DNA of 34,040 bases from an uncultured Rhodospirillaceae bacterium (GCA_903924765.1 CAIYCT010000459.1:1-34040), one strand, 5' to 3'. Positions 1 to 8,530 are shown, numbered from the stretch's first letter. Program-made: numbers and translations. Notes: generated by a model not told the origin, from the letters alone.

Positions 1-479
1 CGAAACTCCACTGTCTTGAAGGCGTAGGTCAGAAACGGCGTGGCACAGATGCCGAACGATTCCGACCCGTGCGTCGCTGTCAGTTCGAATTCCTTGGCGT
101 CCGCTTTGGCTTGACCCACCGCCATCACCGTCTGCCCACGCGGAATGGTCAGGGTATGGATCACGGTTTCCGTCGCCGGTTCCCACAGCCAATAGCCCAC
201 CTGCTCGTGATAAGTCTTGACTTGGTCGGGCTTGGTGACGTGGACGAAATAACGCAGCCCGTACAGCAATTGCGGACCGTTGGTCACCGGATCGATGGGG
301 TGCAGTTCCATGCGTTCCACATAGGCTTGCTTCCTGGGGCCTTCCTCCTTGGGTTTGACGTCCAGGCCGCGCGCGCCCTGCCAAATTCCTGCCATGGCGG
401 TTAATGGCCCCAGCTTGGCCATGGTGTTCACATCCAAATCGGACGGTTCGGTATAAATGTCTTTCGGAAACGGACTCAT
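1..479 (-). CDS. Heme-binding-like beta-barrel (FABP/THAP4-like) protein, 3' end outside window
   Basis: The reverse strand is open from an ATG at 479 to the window edge (159 codons, no stop), so the C-terminus is missing. The protein begins MSPFPKDIYTEPSDLD and contains LGPLTAMAGIWQGARGLDV, then a series of beta-strand-like segments including YVERMELHPIDPVTNGPQLL and QVGYWLWEPATETVIHTLTI. This matches what I remember of the bacterial heme-binding beta-barrel family (formerly DUF1794, nitrobindin/THAP4-like), soluble proteins of about 190 residues. The start lies 21 bases after the stop of the receiver-HDOD gene, behind a G-rich GGGGGTGA segment, so it is probably the last gene of the kinase/HDOD operon. 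A heme or fatty-acid ligand is inferred from the family only. Confidence 0.75.
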   Translation of the reverse strand, partial: MSPFPKDIYTEPSDLDVNTMAKLGPLTAMAGIWQGARGLDVKPKEEGPRKQAYVERMELHPIDPVTNGPQLLYGLRYFVHVTKPDQVKTYHEQVGYWLWEPATETVIHTLTIPRGQTVMAVGQAKADAKEFELTATHGSESFGICATPFLTYAFKTVEF

Positions 480-500
480 CGTTCACCCCCATGATAGCGA

Positions 501-1727
501 TTACGACAGAATGTTAATTGCCGCGCCAAATTCTTCAAGGGTTGAATGCGCGATTTCACGCCATGTTTCCACATGCGAGACACAACCGACACGATTCAGA
601 TAGTCCACATCCAAACCGGCAGATTCATTGGTGGGGGTCTTGACCAGAACTTGCGCCGCATGCACCGCCGTCATCGGCGACATGCCTTTGGTGGCACCCG
701 ACATCCCCGGTTCGTGATGGAACAAAACTGCCTCGACCACATCGCCGGGAAAGCCCCACAAATCCAGCAGCGCCGCGCCCAAATCCGCGTGCGATACGCC
801 AAGATGGGCGCGCTCGGCAACCACCACGCTTTTACCGTTGGTTTCGATTTCGGCATGAATCAACGGGATTTCTGCCGCAAAAGTCCATGCCAGAATCAAC
901 GAACCGATATGGGCCAACATGCCCGCGCTTTGCGATTGCTCGACTGCGGATTGGCTCATGCTTTCGCTGACGGCGATGCGCCGTGCTACCATGCCGATGG
1001 ACAGGCTGCGGCCTTGAAGACGGGACGCGGTGGCCAGATCGACGCCGGAATTCTTGAAACTTTCGAACACCCCACCCAACACCACCAACGTCCGTATGGC
1101 CTCGAATCCCAGCAAGCGCACCGCATGAACCACGTCGTTGATGGGGGTGGCGGTACGGAAGAAGCCGGAATTGGCCACCTTCAACACTTGGGCGGTCAAG
1201 CCCACATCCGAGCCGATGATCCGCGCCAATCCAGCGACCGAACCGGCGGGTGATTGAATCTCGACCAACAAGTCCGTCAACGCTTTGGGAATTGAGGGGA
1301 TGGATTTCACCCCCGAAACCAGTTCGACCAGTTCCGGCGTTCTCAACCGTTTGCGCACCGCCAAGGCGCGGACAATCGCCTCGGCCAATTTCACCGTGCT
1401 GCATGGCTTGGTGAACAGCTGATGGGCCGCGCCCACGGTACGAAACGGCATATCCCGGTCCGACCCGCCGGACAGGATGATACGGGTGGTCTCGGGCGAC
1501 AGGCGCTGCACCTGCGCCAACAAATCGACGCCGTCCATTCCCGCGACCTTCAAGTCGGTAATGATCACATCCACCGGACGCGCCGTGACTATTGTCACTG
1601 CGTCGAGGGCGGAGTTGGCGGTCACGATGTCGAAGCTTCCCGACAAGGAATAAAAGCCCCGGCCCAGGCCATCCAGCACGCTGACATCTTCGTCCACGAA
1701 CAAGATGGTGGGCTTGTGCGCTTCCAT
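501..1727 (-). CDS. Response regulator with C-terminal HDOD domain
   Basis: This 408-residue protein joins a CheY-like receiver (about 1-125) to an HDOD domain (about 133-340). The receiver shows the acidic pocket FVDED, the probable phospho-acceptor Asp58 in VIITDLKVAGMDG, and the conserved lysine in LFTKP. The HDOD part starts at ELVELVSGVKSIPSIPKAL and carries the helical core typical of these HD-related domains without a full HD phosphodiesterase signature, so a catalytic role is not expected; HDOD proteins usually relay signals. Its start codon overlaps the last base of the upstream kinase gene, indicating translational coupling, so the kinase is its likely phosphodonor. No membrane segments are seen. 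Confidence 0.88.
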   Translation of the reverse strand: MEAHKPTILFVDEDVSVLDGLGRGFYSLSGSFDIVTANSALDAVTIVTARPVDVIITDLKVAGMDGVDLLAQVQRLSPETTRIILSGGSDRDMPFRTVGAAHQLFTKPCSTVKLAEAIVRALAVRKRLRTPELVELVSGVKSIPSIPKALTDLLVEIQSPAGSVAGLARIIGSDVGLTAQVLKVANSGFFRTATPINDVVHAVRLLGFEAIRTLVVLGGVFESFKNSGVDLATASRLQGRSLSIGMVARRIAVSESMSQSAVEQSQSAGMLAHIGSLILAWTFAAEIPLIHAEIETNGKSVVVAERAHLGVSHADLGAALLDLWGFPGDVVEAVLFHHEPGMSGATKGMSPMTAVHAAQVLVKTPTNESAGLDVDYLNRVGCVSHVETWREIAHSTLEEFGAAINILS

Positions 1728-2914
1728 TACGGCTCTTCCAACGCCGGGAGCAAAATGTGGAACGCGGCCCCCTCACCTGGATTAGACTCGACCCAAATCT
1801 TGCCGCCGTGACGATAGACGATGGCCTGAGTAATAGCCAAACCCTGCCCTGTGCCCTGTCCCGGCGCCTTGGTGGTGAAGAACATGTCAAAGATGCGTTT
1901 CTTGTTTTCTGGCGCGATGCCCACCCCGGTGTCCACGACGTTCAAGGCCACCATCTTGTCGGCTCGGCGGGTGGCGATGGTGATCCGCCCCAGCTCGGGC
2001 TTTGCCGCCTGGGCGATGGATTGAACGGCGTTGACGATCAGATTGACCAGGATTTGATAGATCTCGCCTTCCACCGCCACGATCATGGGAATGTCTTGAT
2101 CCAGATCCAAATCCAGCGTCGCCCCGTATTTCCACTTATTGCGGGTTACGGTCACCGCGATTTCGATCAGATGGTTCAAGCTGAGCGGTGTGGGCGTCTT
2201 GACTCCGGGATAGCAAAATTCACGGATGGCTTGAACGATGTTGCCGATACGCTCGACCCCATCCATGGCTTGCCTGGCCGCCGCCGGGATTTCCTTGGCC
2301 AGCAACGACACAGGAATCTTGGTCACCAACTGGGCCACCTTGTCCCAATCGGTCCCATCCTTGGCCGCCCGTTCCGCTTCCAGCGCCACGGCGAACAAGC
2401 CGCCGATAGCGTCGGCGATGAATTTAAGATTGTCGCCGATAAACTGGGTGGGATTGTTGATTTCGTGAGCGATGCCGCCAGCCAAGGTCCCCAAGGCTTC
2501 CATTTGGCTGGTCTCGGTAAACAGCTCGATCATCCGCGACCGCTCTACTTCCGACAAACGCTGGGCGGTGATGTCCTTCAACACAACAATGGCCGAGTTG
2601 CCGCCTCCCGCCGCCTGGACAAGAGTCCACGACGCGCCGTCCTGGCCGCCGACGCGAAGGTTTAGGTTCACGCCACCGGAGATAGCGTCAAAGGCGTGAC
2701 GAACCTTATCCACATCCTCGGGATGGGTTATGACAGCCAAGGCTTCCAGATCGAAATCCACAGAATTGGTCTCGACGCCCAAAATGGACGCGGCGCGCAA
2801 GTCCAGCAGCCACGGCCCCGCGCCATCCTCGATGGTGACGCACCCCAGACCCAACAGCGAAAGCGCCTGGCATAAATCATGATCGATTGCGTGTTTTGTC
2901 ACCGCATCCCCCAC
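1727..2914 (-). CDS. Soluble PAS-type sensor histidine kinase
   Basis: This 395-residue kinase has no membrane segment. Residues about 20-118 resemble a PAS/PAC fold ending in VVLKDITAQRLSEVER. The dimerisation/phosphoacceptor helix holds LGTLAGGIAHEINNPTQFIG with His150 as the phosphorylated residue. The ATPase domain shows an N-box (LVNLIVNAVQS), G1 (DTGVGIAP), F-box (FDMFFTTK) and G2 (GQGTGQGLA). A long insert of about 60 residues separates the H-box from the second helix. The stop overlaps the start of the HDOD regulator by one base, and a LuxR-type regulator begins 103 bases away on the other strand. The stimulus is unknown; a cytoplasmic signal is inferred from the absence of membrane segments. 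Confidence 0.9.
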   Translation of the reverse strand: MGDAVTKHAIDHDLCQALSLLGLGCVTIEDGAGPWLLDLRAASILGVETNSVDFDLEALAVITHPEDVDKVRHAFDAISGGVNLNLRVGGQDGASWTLVQAAGGGNSAIVVLKDITAQRLSEVERSRMIELFTETSQMEALGTLAGGIAHEINNPTQFIGDNLKFIADAIGGLFAVALEAERAAKDGTDWDKVAQLVTKIPVSLLAKEIPAAARQAMDGVERIGNIVQAIREFCYPGVKTPTPLSLNHLIEIAVTVTRNKWKYGATLDLDLDQDIPMIVAVEGEIYQILVNLIVNAVQSIAQAAKPELGRITIATRRADKMVALNVVDTGVGIAPENKKRIFDMFFTTKAPGQGTGQGLAITQAIVYRHGGKIWVESNPGEGAAFHILLPALEEP

Positions 2915-3017
2915 TTCGTCGTCTGTATTATGAGACTACAAGTCGATATTTGCACTCTCGCAATTCCCCGAGCCAGGGGTACAATGGAGCCGTCGCCATT
3001 GGATCGGAAAGACACTG

Positions 3018-3998
3018 ATGCCGCTAACGCTGTCCCAATCGCTGCAAGCCGGTCGCTCCCGAGTGGTCTTCGTCGATGACGAGCGCGATGTGCTGGACGC
3101 CATCAGGCGGTCGTTGCTGCTGCAAAACGTGGCCTGGGACGCGCAGTTTTTTTCCGACCCCAAGGTAGCCTTGGCCGATGCCGCCTGCGTCAATTGCGAC
3201 GTCATTGTCACCGATTTGCGCATGCCCGGCCTGACCGGCATCGAGCTGATGAAAGCTTTGCGCGCCAGAGGCATGAGCGCCGAAATCATCGTGCTGAGCG
3301 GCACCGGCGACATGACCAGCGCCTTGGCCGCCATCAACGAGCTCAACGTGTTCCGCTTCTATATCAAGCCGTGCCCGCAAGAGCGGCTGGTGGAAGGCAT
3401 CAATGACGCCCTTGATCAGCGCATGGCCTCCATAGCCGCCGCCGATCTATTGCCTTTCGCCGTGCTGGGCGTGGATGGCAGCCAACGCATCACCTCCATG
3501 AATAAGGAGGGGGCTGGTTTGGTCACCTCGGGCCACCTCATCGTGGTGGACGGTGCCGGGCGGTGCCGCGCCGCAACCATCGCCCAATCCACCACCCTGT
3601 CCAACGCCATCGAGCGCGTACTGAAAACCGGCGACGCCATCGTGCTGGGCCTGAATGACAGCGCCAACGAAACCCGCTTCTCGGTCCTGATCGAACGGGC
3701 AATGGGCGGCGGCGGCAACGCCACCGCATTCTTGTTCATTTCGGACCCGGCCAAACGCCGCACGCCATCCTTGGACGCGCTGAAACAATTGTTCGGATTC
3801 TCCAATTCCGAGGCCAAGTTGGCCCATGGCTTGGCTCAAGGGCTGGATATCAAGGAGGTCGCCGAAATCATGGAGGTGACGGTGCAAACCGCCCGCACCT
3901 ATCTGAAAAGCCTGTTCGAGAAAACCGCAACCAACCGCCAAGCGGATCTGGTCCGCACCCTAATCACCACCATCCCCCTGCCGGGGTCGGGGCAATAG
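3018..3998 (+). CDS. Receiver-LuxR type response regulator
   Basis: This is a 326-residue two-domain regulator. The N-terminal receiver (about 14-130) contains VVFVDDERDVLDA, the probable phospho-acceptor Asp66 in VIVTDLRMPGLTG, and Lys117 in FYIKPCP. A middle segment (about 135-240) begins LPFAVLGVDGSQRITSMN and looks PAS-like. The C-terminus (about 260-315) is a LuxR/GerE helix-turn-helix with the recognition region IKEVAEIMEVTVQTARTYLK. Transcription diverges from the kinase/HDOD operon across about 100 bases, so it may share control with that operon or be a second target of the same kinase; this is inference. It ends 4 bases before a convergent gene with no clear terminator between. Confidence 0.9.
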   Translation: MPLTLSQSLQAGRSRVVFVDDERDVLDAIRRSLLLQNVAWDAQFFSDPKVALADAACVNCDVIVTDLRMPGLTGIELMKALRARGMSAEIIVLSGTGDMTSALAAINELNVFRFYIKPCPQERLVEGINDALDQRMASIAAADLLPFAVLGVDGSQRITSMNKEGAGLVTSGHLIVVDGAGRCRAATIAQSTTLSNAIERVLKTGDAIVLGLNDSANETRFSVLIERAMGGGGNATAFLFISDPAKRRTPSLDALKQLFGFSNSEAKLAHGLAQGLDIKEVAEIMEVTVQTARTYLKSLFEKTATNRQADLVRTLITTIPLPGSGQ

Positions 3999-4002
3999 CC
4001 CC

Positions 4003-4779
4003 TTACTGATACGCCTTCGGCTCCCACGCAATCGAGACTTCGCCTTTGGCGCTGTAGCACAGATCGGTGATGATGGCCGACGACACCCGTTTGGGGGTGA
4101 CGCCGTTGACGGTCAGGATGCCGTGATGAACCAGCGTCCAGCCCGAGGCGGCGCAGATGCGGTTGGGGACCTTGTCGGCCAACACCTTCTGCTTGCCATC
4201 GACGGTCTGCTGCTTGATATGGCCGCCGAATGGGCTTTCCACCACCTCGGAACTGTTGGCGGAGGCAATCATCTGGCCGGTGAAGGTCTTGGCATCCACG
4301 AAGATGGAATCGTGATTGGCGCGATTGCTTTGCCACGCCACGCTGCCCACCAGAATGGCCGCGAACACCGAGGCCGCGATCAGGATGGAGGCGGTGGCCT
4401 TGGGTTCCGCCGACACCGGGTGTTTGACGCCCTTCTTGACCTCGTGGCCGCTGCTGGCGCCATAGGGATAGACGATGTCGCGTGGCAGCCGGTGTTCCTT
4501 GGCCGCTTGCAGCACTTCGATGCAATCACGGGCGGTTCTTTTTCCCTGGGCCTGTTTGACGGCAGAGGGCGGCGCGGAGGCCACGCCGGTGAACATCTCG
4601 TTGACGCATTGGGTCAGCTTGGAGCGCAAGGATTGGTCCTCGGGGCGGCGCAGCATCAAGCTCACCGCCTGCTTGACCAATTCCTTCAACCGCGAAGGCT
4701 CCTTGATCGACGGAATTTTCCGGACGATGACTTCGAACAGAGCCTCTTGTTCTTGCGGGCTAAACGACAGTTCCTGCAT
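4003..4779 (-). CDS. Single-pass membrane protein of unknown function
   Basis: I do not recognise this 258-residue protein. Residues 1-125 are hydrophilic and partly helical, with two cysteines (58 and 86). Residues about 129-149 (SILIAASVFAAILVGSVAW) form one clear transmembrane helix. The remaining ~110 residues carry a Cys pair (209 in NRICAASGW and 241 in TDLCYSAKG) that could form a disulfide if this part is periplasmic. The layout suggests a cytoplasmic N-terminal domain and an exported C-terminal domain. The gene stands alone, convergent with the LuxR-type regulator and separated from the ABC operon by 153 bases in which I see no gene. A GGGGAGG-like Shine-Dalgarno lies just upstream of the ATG. 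Function unassigned. Confidence 0.7.
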   Translation of the reverse strand: MQELSFSPQEQEALFEVIVRKIPSIKEPSRLKELVKQAVSLMLRRPEDQSLRSKLTQCVNEMFTGVASAPPSAVKQAQGKRTARDCIEVLQAAKEHRLPRDIVYPYGASSGHEVKKGVKHPVSAEPKATASILIAASVFAAILVGSVAWQSNRANHDSIFVDAKTFTGQMIASANSSEVVESPFGGHIKQQTVDGKQKVLADKVPNRICAASGWTLVHHGILTVNGVTPKRVSSAIITDLCYSAKGEVSIAWEPKAYQ

Positions 4780-4932
4780 GACACACCTCCCCAGAATTTC
4801 GGCCGCTTGGTCGGGCCTTTCTGGATATCAAACCAACCTTCTGTTGGATCATGGGAAAGTATGAGCGGAAATGACTGCTGTGCGCATCCCCATTTGGGGA
4901 GGGAATTCAATGAATTTCGCGATTAAAGAGTC

Positions 4933-6315
4933 TTACGGCGACGGGGAGTCGGCCCCCTGGACGTGGCCATCGTCGCCGCTGCGTTCCATCGAGTCATCGT
5001 CGCCGTCATCCTCGTCGTCTTCAGGCAGATGCAGCATGCCCGAATTGTAATCGTAGTCGAAGACTTCGGCATAGCGGCCCCAATCGACCATGACTTCCAG
5101 CACCCGCTCGGCTTCGTCGCCGGTCAGGTAATCCTGCAATTCCTGCAAGAAGCGTTCTTCCGGTGCGTTATGCTTGGGGCGTTCGTCCAGCACCCGCTTG
5201 ATATGGGTCGCCAGGGGAATGGTCTGCAACAGATGCTCGGCGAAGATGGCCTTGCGGTGATCGTTTTCCGCATCCACCAAGGCGCGGCCGCCCGGTGTCA
5301 GGAAAATATCGCCTTCGGCCAACCGTGCGAAGCCCAGCACCCGCAAACCGTCGTAAATGTGGAACAAGGCATCGTCGGGCAGTTCGGTCACTTCCGCCAA
5401 GGCGGGCAAGTCGGCGCGGCCATCGAACGGCTGGTCGGCTATGGTTTCCAGCATTTCCACCAACTTACTGGGCGTGGTGGCGGGAAGGCGGTAGCCAATG
5501 GTCAATTGATCTATTCCGGCTGCTTGACGACCATGGGAGGTCATCAGCCCATAGACCTCGTCTACGATCTGACGGAAGGCAGCGGATTCGGTGTCGCGAG
5601 GGCGAGGCAGATTGATCGGGATTTCAGCCCGCACTCGGCCAGGATCGCTGGAGAACACCAACACCCGGTCGGCCATGGACACCGCTTCCTCGATATTGTG
5701 CGACACCAGTAAAATGCCCTTGGTGGGGATACGGCGCTCGTCCCACAATTCCAGCAGATCGGCGCGCAAGGTTTCCGAGGTCAGCACGTCCAGCGCCGAG
5801 AACGGCTCGTCCAGCAGCATCACGTCGGGACGCATGACCAGGGCGCGGGCAAAGCCGACGCGTTGGCGCATGCCGCCTGACAATTCCTTGGGATAGGCGC
5901 TTTCAAACCCGCCCAACCCGATCATTTCGATGGCGTCCTGGGCCCGTTCCTCGCGCTCAATCGCGTCCACTCCCAGGGCTTCCAGCCCCAGTTCCACATT
6001 CTCCTGAACGGTCAGCCAGGGAAACAGGGCGAAGGATTGAAACACCATGGAAATGCCGCGGGCCGGACCAGTCATTTCCTCGCCGCGGTACAACACCTGT
6101 CCGCCATTGGCGCGGGTAAGCCCGGCCATGATCCGCAGCAAGGTGGATTTGCCCGAGCCTGATTTACCAAGCAAGGCTACGATCTCGCCCTCGGCCAAGC
6201 GGAAATCGACGCCTTCCAGCACGGTCCGCTCCTTGCGGTCAGGAGTGCGGAAGCTTTTCTTGACGTTGGCCAAATCAAGCAGATAGGTGGTCGAAGCCAG
6301 AGCGGAGGTGTTCAT
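4933..6315 (-). CDS. NitT/TauT-type ABC transporter ATP-binding protein with C-terminal AAA-associated domain
   Basis: This 460-residue ATPase powers import of an unknown substrate. It shows Walker A GKSGSGKST (50-58), the Q-loop (VFQSFALFPW), the signature LSGGMRQR (145-152), Walker B VMLLDE (165-170) and the switch His206 (LLVSHNIEEA), in the order of nitrate/sulfonate/taurine transporters. It is about 200 residues longer than a typical SsuB/TauB. Residues about 285-420 match what I remember of the 'AAA-associated' C-terminal domain of some NitT/TauT ATPases, followed by a very acidic tail (EDDEDDGDDD). It lies 15 bases downstream of the fused permease gene with a GGAAAGG Shine-Dalgarno. 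No substrate-binding protein gene is in the window, so the substrate cannot be assigned. Confidence 0.9.
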   Translation of the reverse strand: MNTSALASTTYLLDLANVKKSFRTPDRKERTVLEGVDFRLAEGEIVALLGKSGSGKSTLLRIMAGLTRANGGQVLYRGEEMTGPARGISMVFQSFALFPWLTVQENVELGLEALGVDAIEREERAQDAIEMIGLGGFESAYPKELSGGMRQRVGFARALVMRPDVMLLDEPFSALDVLTSETLRADLLELWDERRIPTKGILLVSHNIEEAVSMADRVLVFSSDPGRVRAEIPINLPRPRDTESAAFRQIVDEVYGLMTSHGRQAAGIDQLTIGYRLPATTPSKLVEMLETIADQPFDGRADLPALAEVTELPDDALFHIYDGLRVLGFARLAEGDIFLTPGGRALVDAENDHRKAIFAEHLLQTIPLATHIKRVLDERPKHNAPEERFLQELQDYLTGDEAERVLEVMVDWGRYAEVFDYDYNSGMLHLPEDDEDDGDDDSMERSGDDGHVQGADSPSP

Positions 6316-6330
6316 AACGGCGTACCTTTC

Positions 6331-8067
6331 CTAATCCAAACGAAGCCTTTCCGAGGCGATCACGTATAAGCGGCGCCACAGCAGCCGATTGAACGCCATG
6401 ACGAACAGGCACATCACGGCAATGCCCAAAGCGATCCTGGGGAAATCGCCATTGCCGGTAGCCTCGGCAATATAAGAGCCCAGCCCGACGGCTTGATATT
6501 TGGTGTCGCCCCAACTGACCAGTTCGGACACGATGCTGGCGTTCCACGAGCCGCCCGAGGCCGTGATCGCGCCGGTGACATAGGCGGGGAAAATGGCCGG
6601 GAAGTAAAACTTCCTCCACTTCAACCAGCCTTTCAAGCCCAAATTGGTCGCCGCGTCCTTCATGTCCTGCGGCAGGGCCGAAGCTCCGGCAATGACATTG
6701 AATAGAATATACCATTGGGTCCCCAAGATCATCAACGGCGAGGTCCAGATATCGGGGTTGAGATGGAAGTGATGAATGCCGATGACTGCCACCGGGAACA
6801 TCAAATTGGCCGGGAACGCCGCCAGGAACTGGGCCACGGCTTGCAGATTCTGCGCCCACCGGGGCCGTATGCCGATCCACACGCCGATGGGAACCCAGAC
6901 GAAAGACGCCAGCACGATCAGCACGGACACCCGAGTGGTGGTTGCCAGACCGTAAGCCAGAACGCGCCACACCTCGGCCCACGACACCTCGTCGGATACA
7001 AAGATCGTGACCTTAGTCAAAGCCGCCGCCGAGGCCAGAATCAATATACCGTTCCACACCGGGTCGAACCACAGCGGCAAGGTGAAACGGGGGCCGATCG
7101 AACGGAAGAATTTGGCGTCCCGTTGCGGACGCTGGCCCAGATGTTGAACGAAGCGCAGCAGCCGTCCCGACAAAGCCAATAAACCTTGGAACATGCGGGC
7201 GCGCTGCAAAATGGTCAGCACCCACGATTCAGGAACCTGCTCGCCGGGCATGGTTTCGACCTTGAACTTGTCGGCCCAGGCAACCAAGGGCCGGAAGAAC
7301 AATTGATCGTAAACCAGAATGCCCGCCAGCACCGCCAGAATAGCCCAGCCGATGGCCCCTAGATTGCTATCGGTGATGGCCAGGGCGATATAGCTGCCCA
7401 CGCCCGGCAGCATGATGTTTTGACCCGATACGGTAATGGCCTCGGACGCCACCACGAAAAACCAGCCGCCCGACACCGACATCATCATGTTCCACACCAA
7501 ACCGGGTACCGACCATGGCAGTTCCAACCGCCAGAACCGCTGCCACGGCGTCAGGTGGAACATGTTGGCTGCTTCGATCAAATCGTTGGGAACCGTAGTC
7601 AGAGAACCGTACAAGCTGAACGTCATGTTCCAAGCTTGCGAGGTGAAAATGGCGAACATGGCCGCGCATTCCACCCCCAGAAGATTTCCGGGAAACAGCG
7701 CGATGAAGCCGGTTACGGTGATCGAGAGGAAGCCCAAAATGGGGATGGATTGCAAGACGTCCAGAATGGGAATCAGAATTCGTTCCAGCGGCTTTATCTT
7801 GGCGGCCAAGCTCGCGTAGACCAACGTAAACAGCAGCGACGCCGCCAATGCCGCCGCCATCCGCAACGCGCTTCGCAACAGATAATAAGGCAGGTAGGAC
7901 GGGTCCAGCGAAATTGTGATCGGCTGGCCCACGTCGTAAGGCGTGGTCATCTGAGTGCCGCCGTAAGCAAGCAGCGTCAGAAGAAAGAATATCAGCGGGA
8001 TCAAAGCCATATCCCAGGCGTTTGGTCGTATCTGAGCGAATTCGATTTGAGTGCGCTGTTGGGACAA
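6331..8067 (-). CDS. Fused double-domain ABC transporter permease, NitT/TauT type
   Basis: This 578-residue inner-membrane protein contains two complete binding-protein-dependent permease halves joined in one chain. Half one (about 15-265) has its EAA-type loop at about 165-184 (LIEAANMFHLTPWQRFWR); half two (about 335-575) has one at about 468-490 (DMKDAATNLGLKGWLKW). These loops contact the ATPase. The best start is a TTG at 8067, since AAGGA lies 8 bases upstream of it; no in-frame ATG is close. The ATPase gene follows after 15 bases, so the two form an operon read away from the tmRNA gene. Fused permeases of this family are known, but their substrates vary. Confidence 0.87.
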   Translation of the reverse strand: MSQQRTQIEFAQIRPNAWDMALIPLIFFLLTLLAYGGTQMTTPYDVGQPITISLDPSYLPYYLLRSALRMAAALAASLLFTLVYASLAAKIKPLERILIPILDVLQSIPILGFLSITVTGFIALFPGNLLGVECAAMFAIFTSQAWNMTFSLYGSLTTVPNDLIEAANMFHLTPWQRFWRLELPWSVPGLVWNMMMSVSGGWFFVVASEAITVSGQNIMLPGVGSYIALAITDSNLGAIGWAILAVLAGILVYDQLFFRPLVAWADKFKVETMPGEQVPESWVLTILQRARMFQGLLALSGRLLRFVQHLGQRPQRDAKFFRSIGPRFTLPLWFDPVWNGILILASAAALTKVTIFVSDEVSWAEVWRVLAYGLATTTRVSVLIVLASFVWVPIGVWIGIRPRWAQNLQAVAQFLAAFPANLMFPVAVIGIHHFHLNPDIWTSPLMILGTQWYILFNVIAGASALPQDMKDAATNLGLKGWLKWRKFYFPAIFPAYVTGAITASGGSWNASIVSELVSWGDTKYQAVGLGSYIAEATGNGDFPRIALGIAVMCLFVMAFNRLLWRRLYVIASERLRLD

Positions 8068-8231
8068 TGCGTGAATCCTTTTGGCGGTCGCGGGCTTTCA
8101 TACTCGTTCATTTCGCATAAGTCGAGCCCAATAAGTCATTGAGATTCACCGCACTGTGCCGATCGAGTTGCGATTATTACAAGAGCCCGCCTTCGTTAAC
8201 CAAGCCAGTGGAATCCATCGCGCGTATAGAG

Positions 8232-8237
8232 TATAGT
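8232..8237 (+). promoter_or_regulatory. Candidate -10 element for the tmRNA gene
   Basis: TATAGT sits about 5-10 bases before the likely 5' end of the tmRNA acceptor piece. No convincing -35 hexamer is found at normal spacing, so the assignment depends mainly on position. Confidence 0.3.
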
Positions 8238-8240
8238 CTC

Positions 8241-8499
8241 TTCGCCGGTTTACCGGCTATGGCGCTAAACACCTTGTGGAATAAGCGTTGCGGACCCGGG
8301 GGCGGTACCCGGCGCCTCCACCATTTATGGGGGCGAAATAGGATCGACGCGCGTAGTAAAGACTAGGTTTGTTCTCGGCATGATACCACCGTTACCGGGT
8401 CAATCTAACAAGTGCCAACGACAACGTAGCATTTGCCGCTGCGGCTTAAGCCCGCAAGCGCGGTCCGGGGGGAACCGGGCAACAGAACTCCCCCCACTT
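8241..8499 (+). ncRNA. ssrA: Circularly permuted two-piece tmRNA (ssrA)
   Basis: This RNA rescues stalled ribosomes. The gene order is permuted, as in alphaproteobacteria: the acceptor (3') piece comes first and ends with CCA at 8321-8323; after five bases the coding (5') piece starts at 8329. The acceptor stem is visible: GGGGGCG (8329-8335) pairs with CGCCTCC (8313-8319), 7 bp with one G-U. The T-arm is CCGGG/CCCGG (8296-8300/8308-8312) around a 7-base loop. The coding piece has the tmRNA signature GGATCGACGCG and the tag reading frame at 8414-8449. After it, stems 8450-8454/8476-8480 and 8467-8472/8490-8495 interleave as an H-type pseudoknot. Outer ends are approximate. Confidence 0.93.
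8414..8449 (+). other. tmRNA proteolysis-tag reading frame (ANDNVAFAAAA)
   Basis: Starting at the resume codon GCC (8414-8416), the frame reads ANDNVAFAAAA and stops at TAA (8447-8449). With the alanine carried by the tmRNA itself, the added tag would be AANDNVAFAAAA. The AANDN opening matches the alphaproteobacterial tag I remember from Caulobacter; the body is shorter, lacks the acidic EE segment, and ends in four alanines instead of VAA or LAA. Confidence 0.9.
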
Positions 8500-8530
8500 A
8501 ATTAGAGTGAAGACTTCGGATGGGTGATCA

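Noticed and set aside
832..1890. Long Arg-rich frame overlapping the receiver-HDOD gene
   Set aside because: Composition is typical of an out-of-frame GC-rich translation, and the HDOD gene explains the region.
4686..4910. Small Cys-containing frame upstream of the orphan membrane protein
   Set aside because: It overlaps the start of the better-supported gene in another frame and lacks family features.
8139..8366. Open frame across the tmRNA acceptor region
   Set aside because: It crosses the acceptor stem and CCA end of ssrA, has no ribosome-binding site, and its translation resembles no protein.
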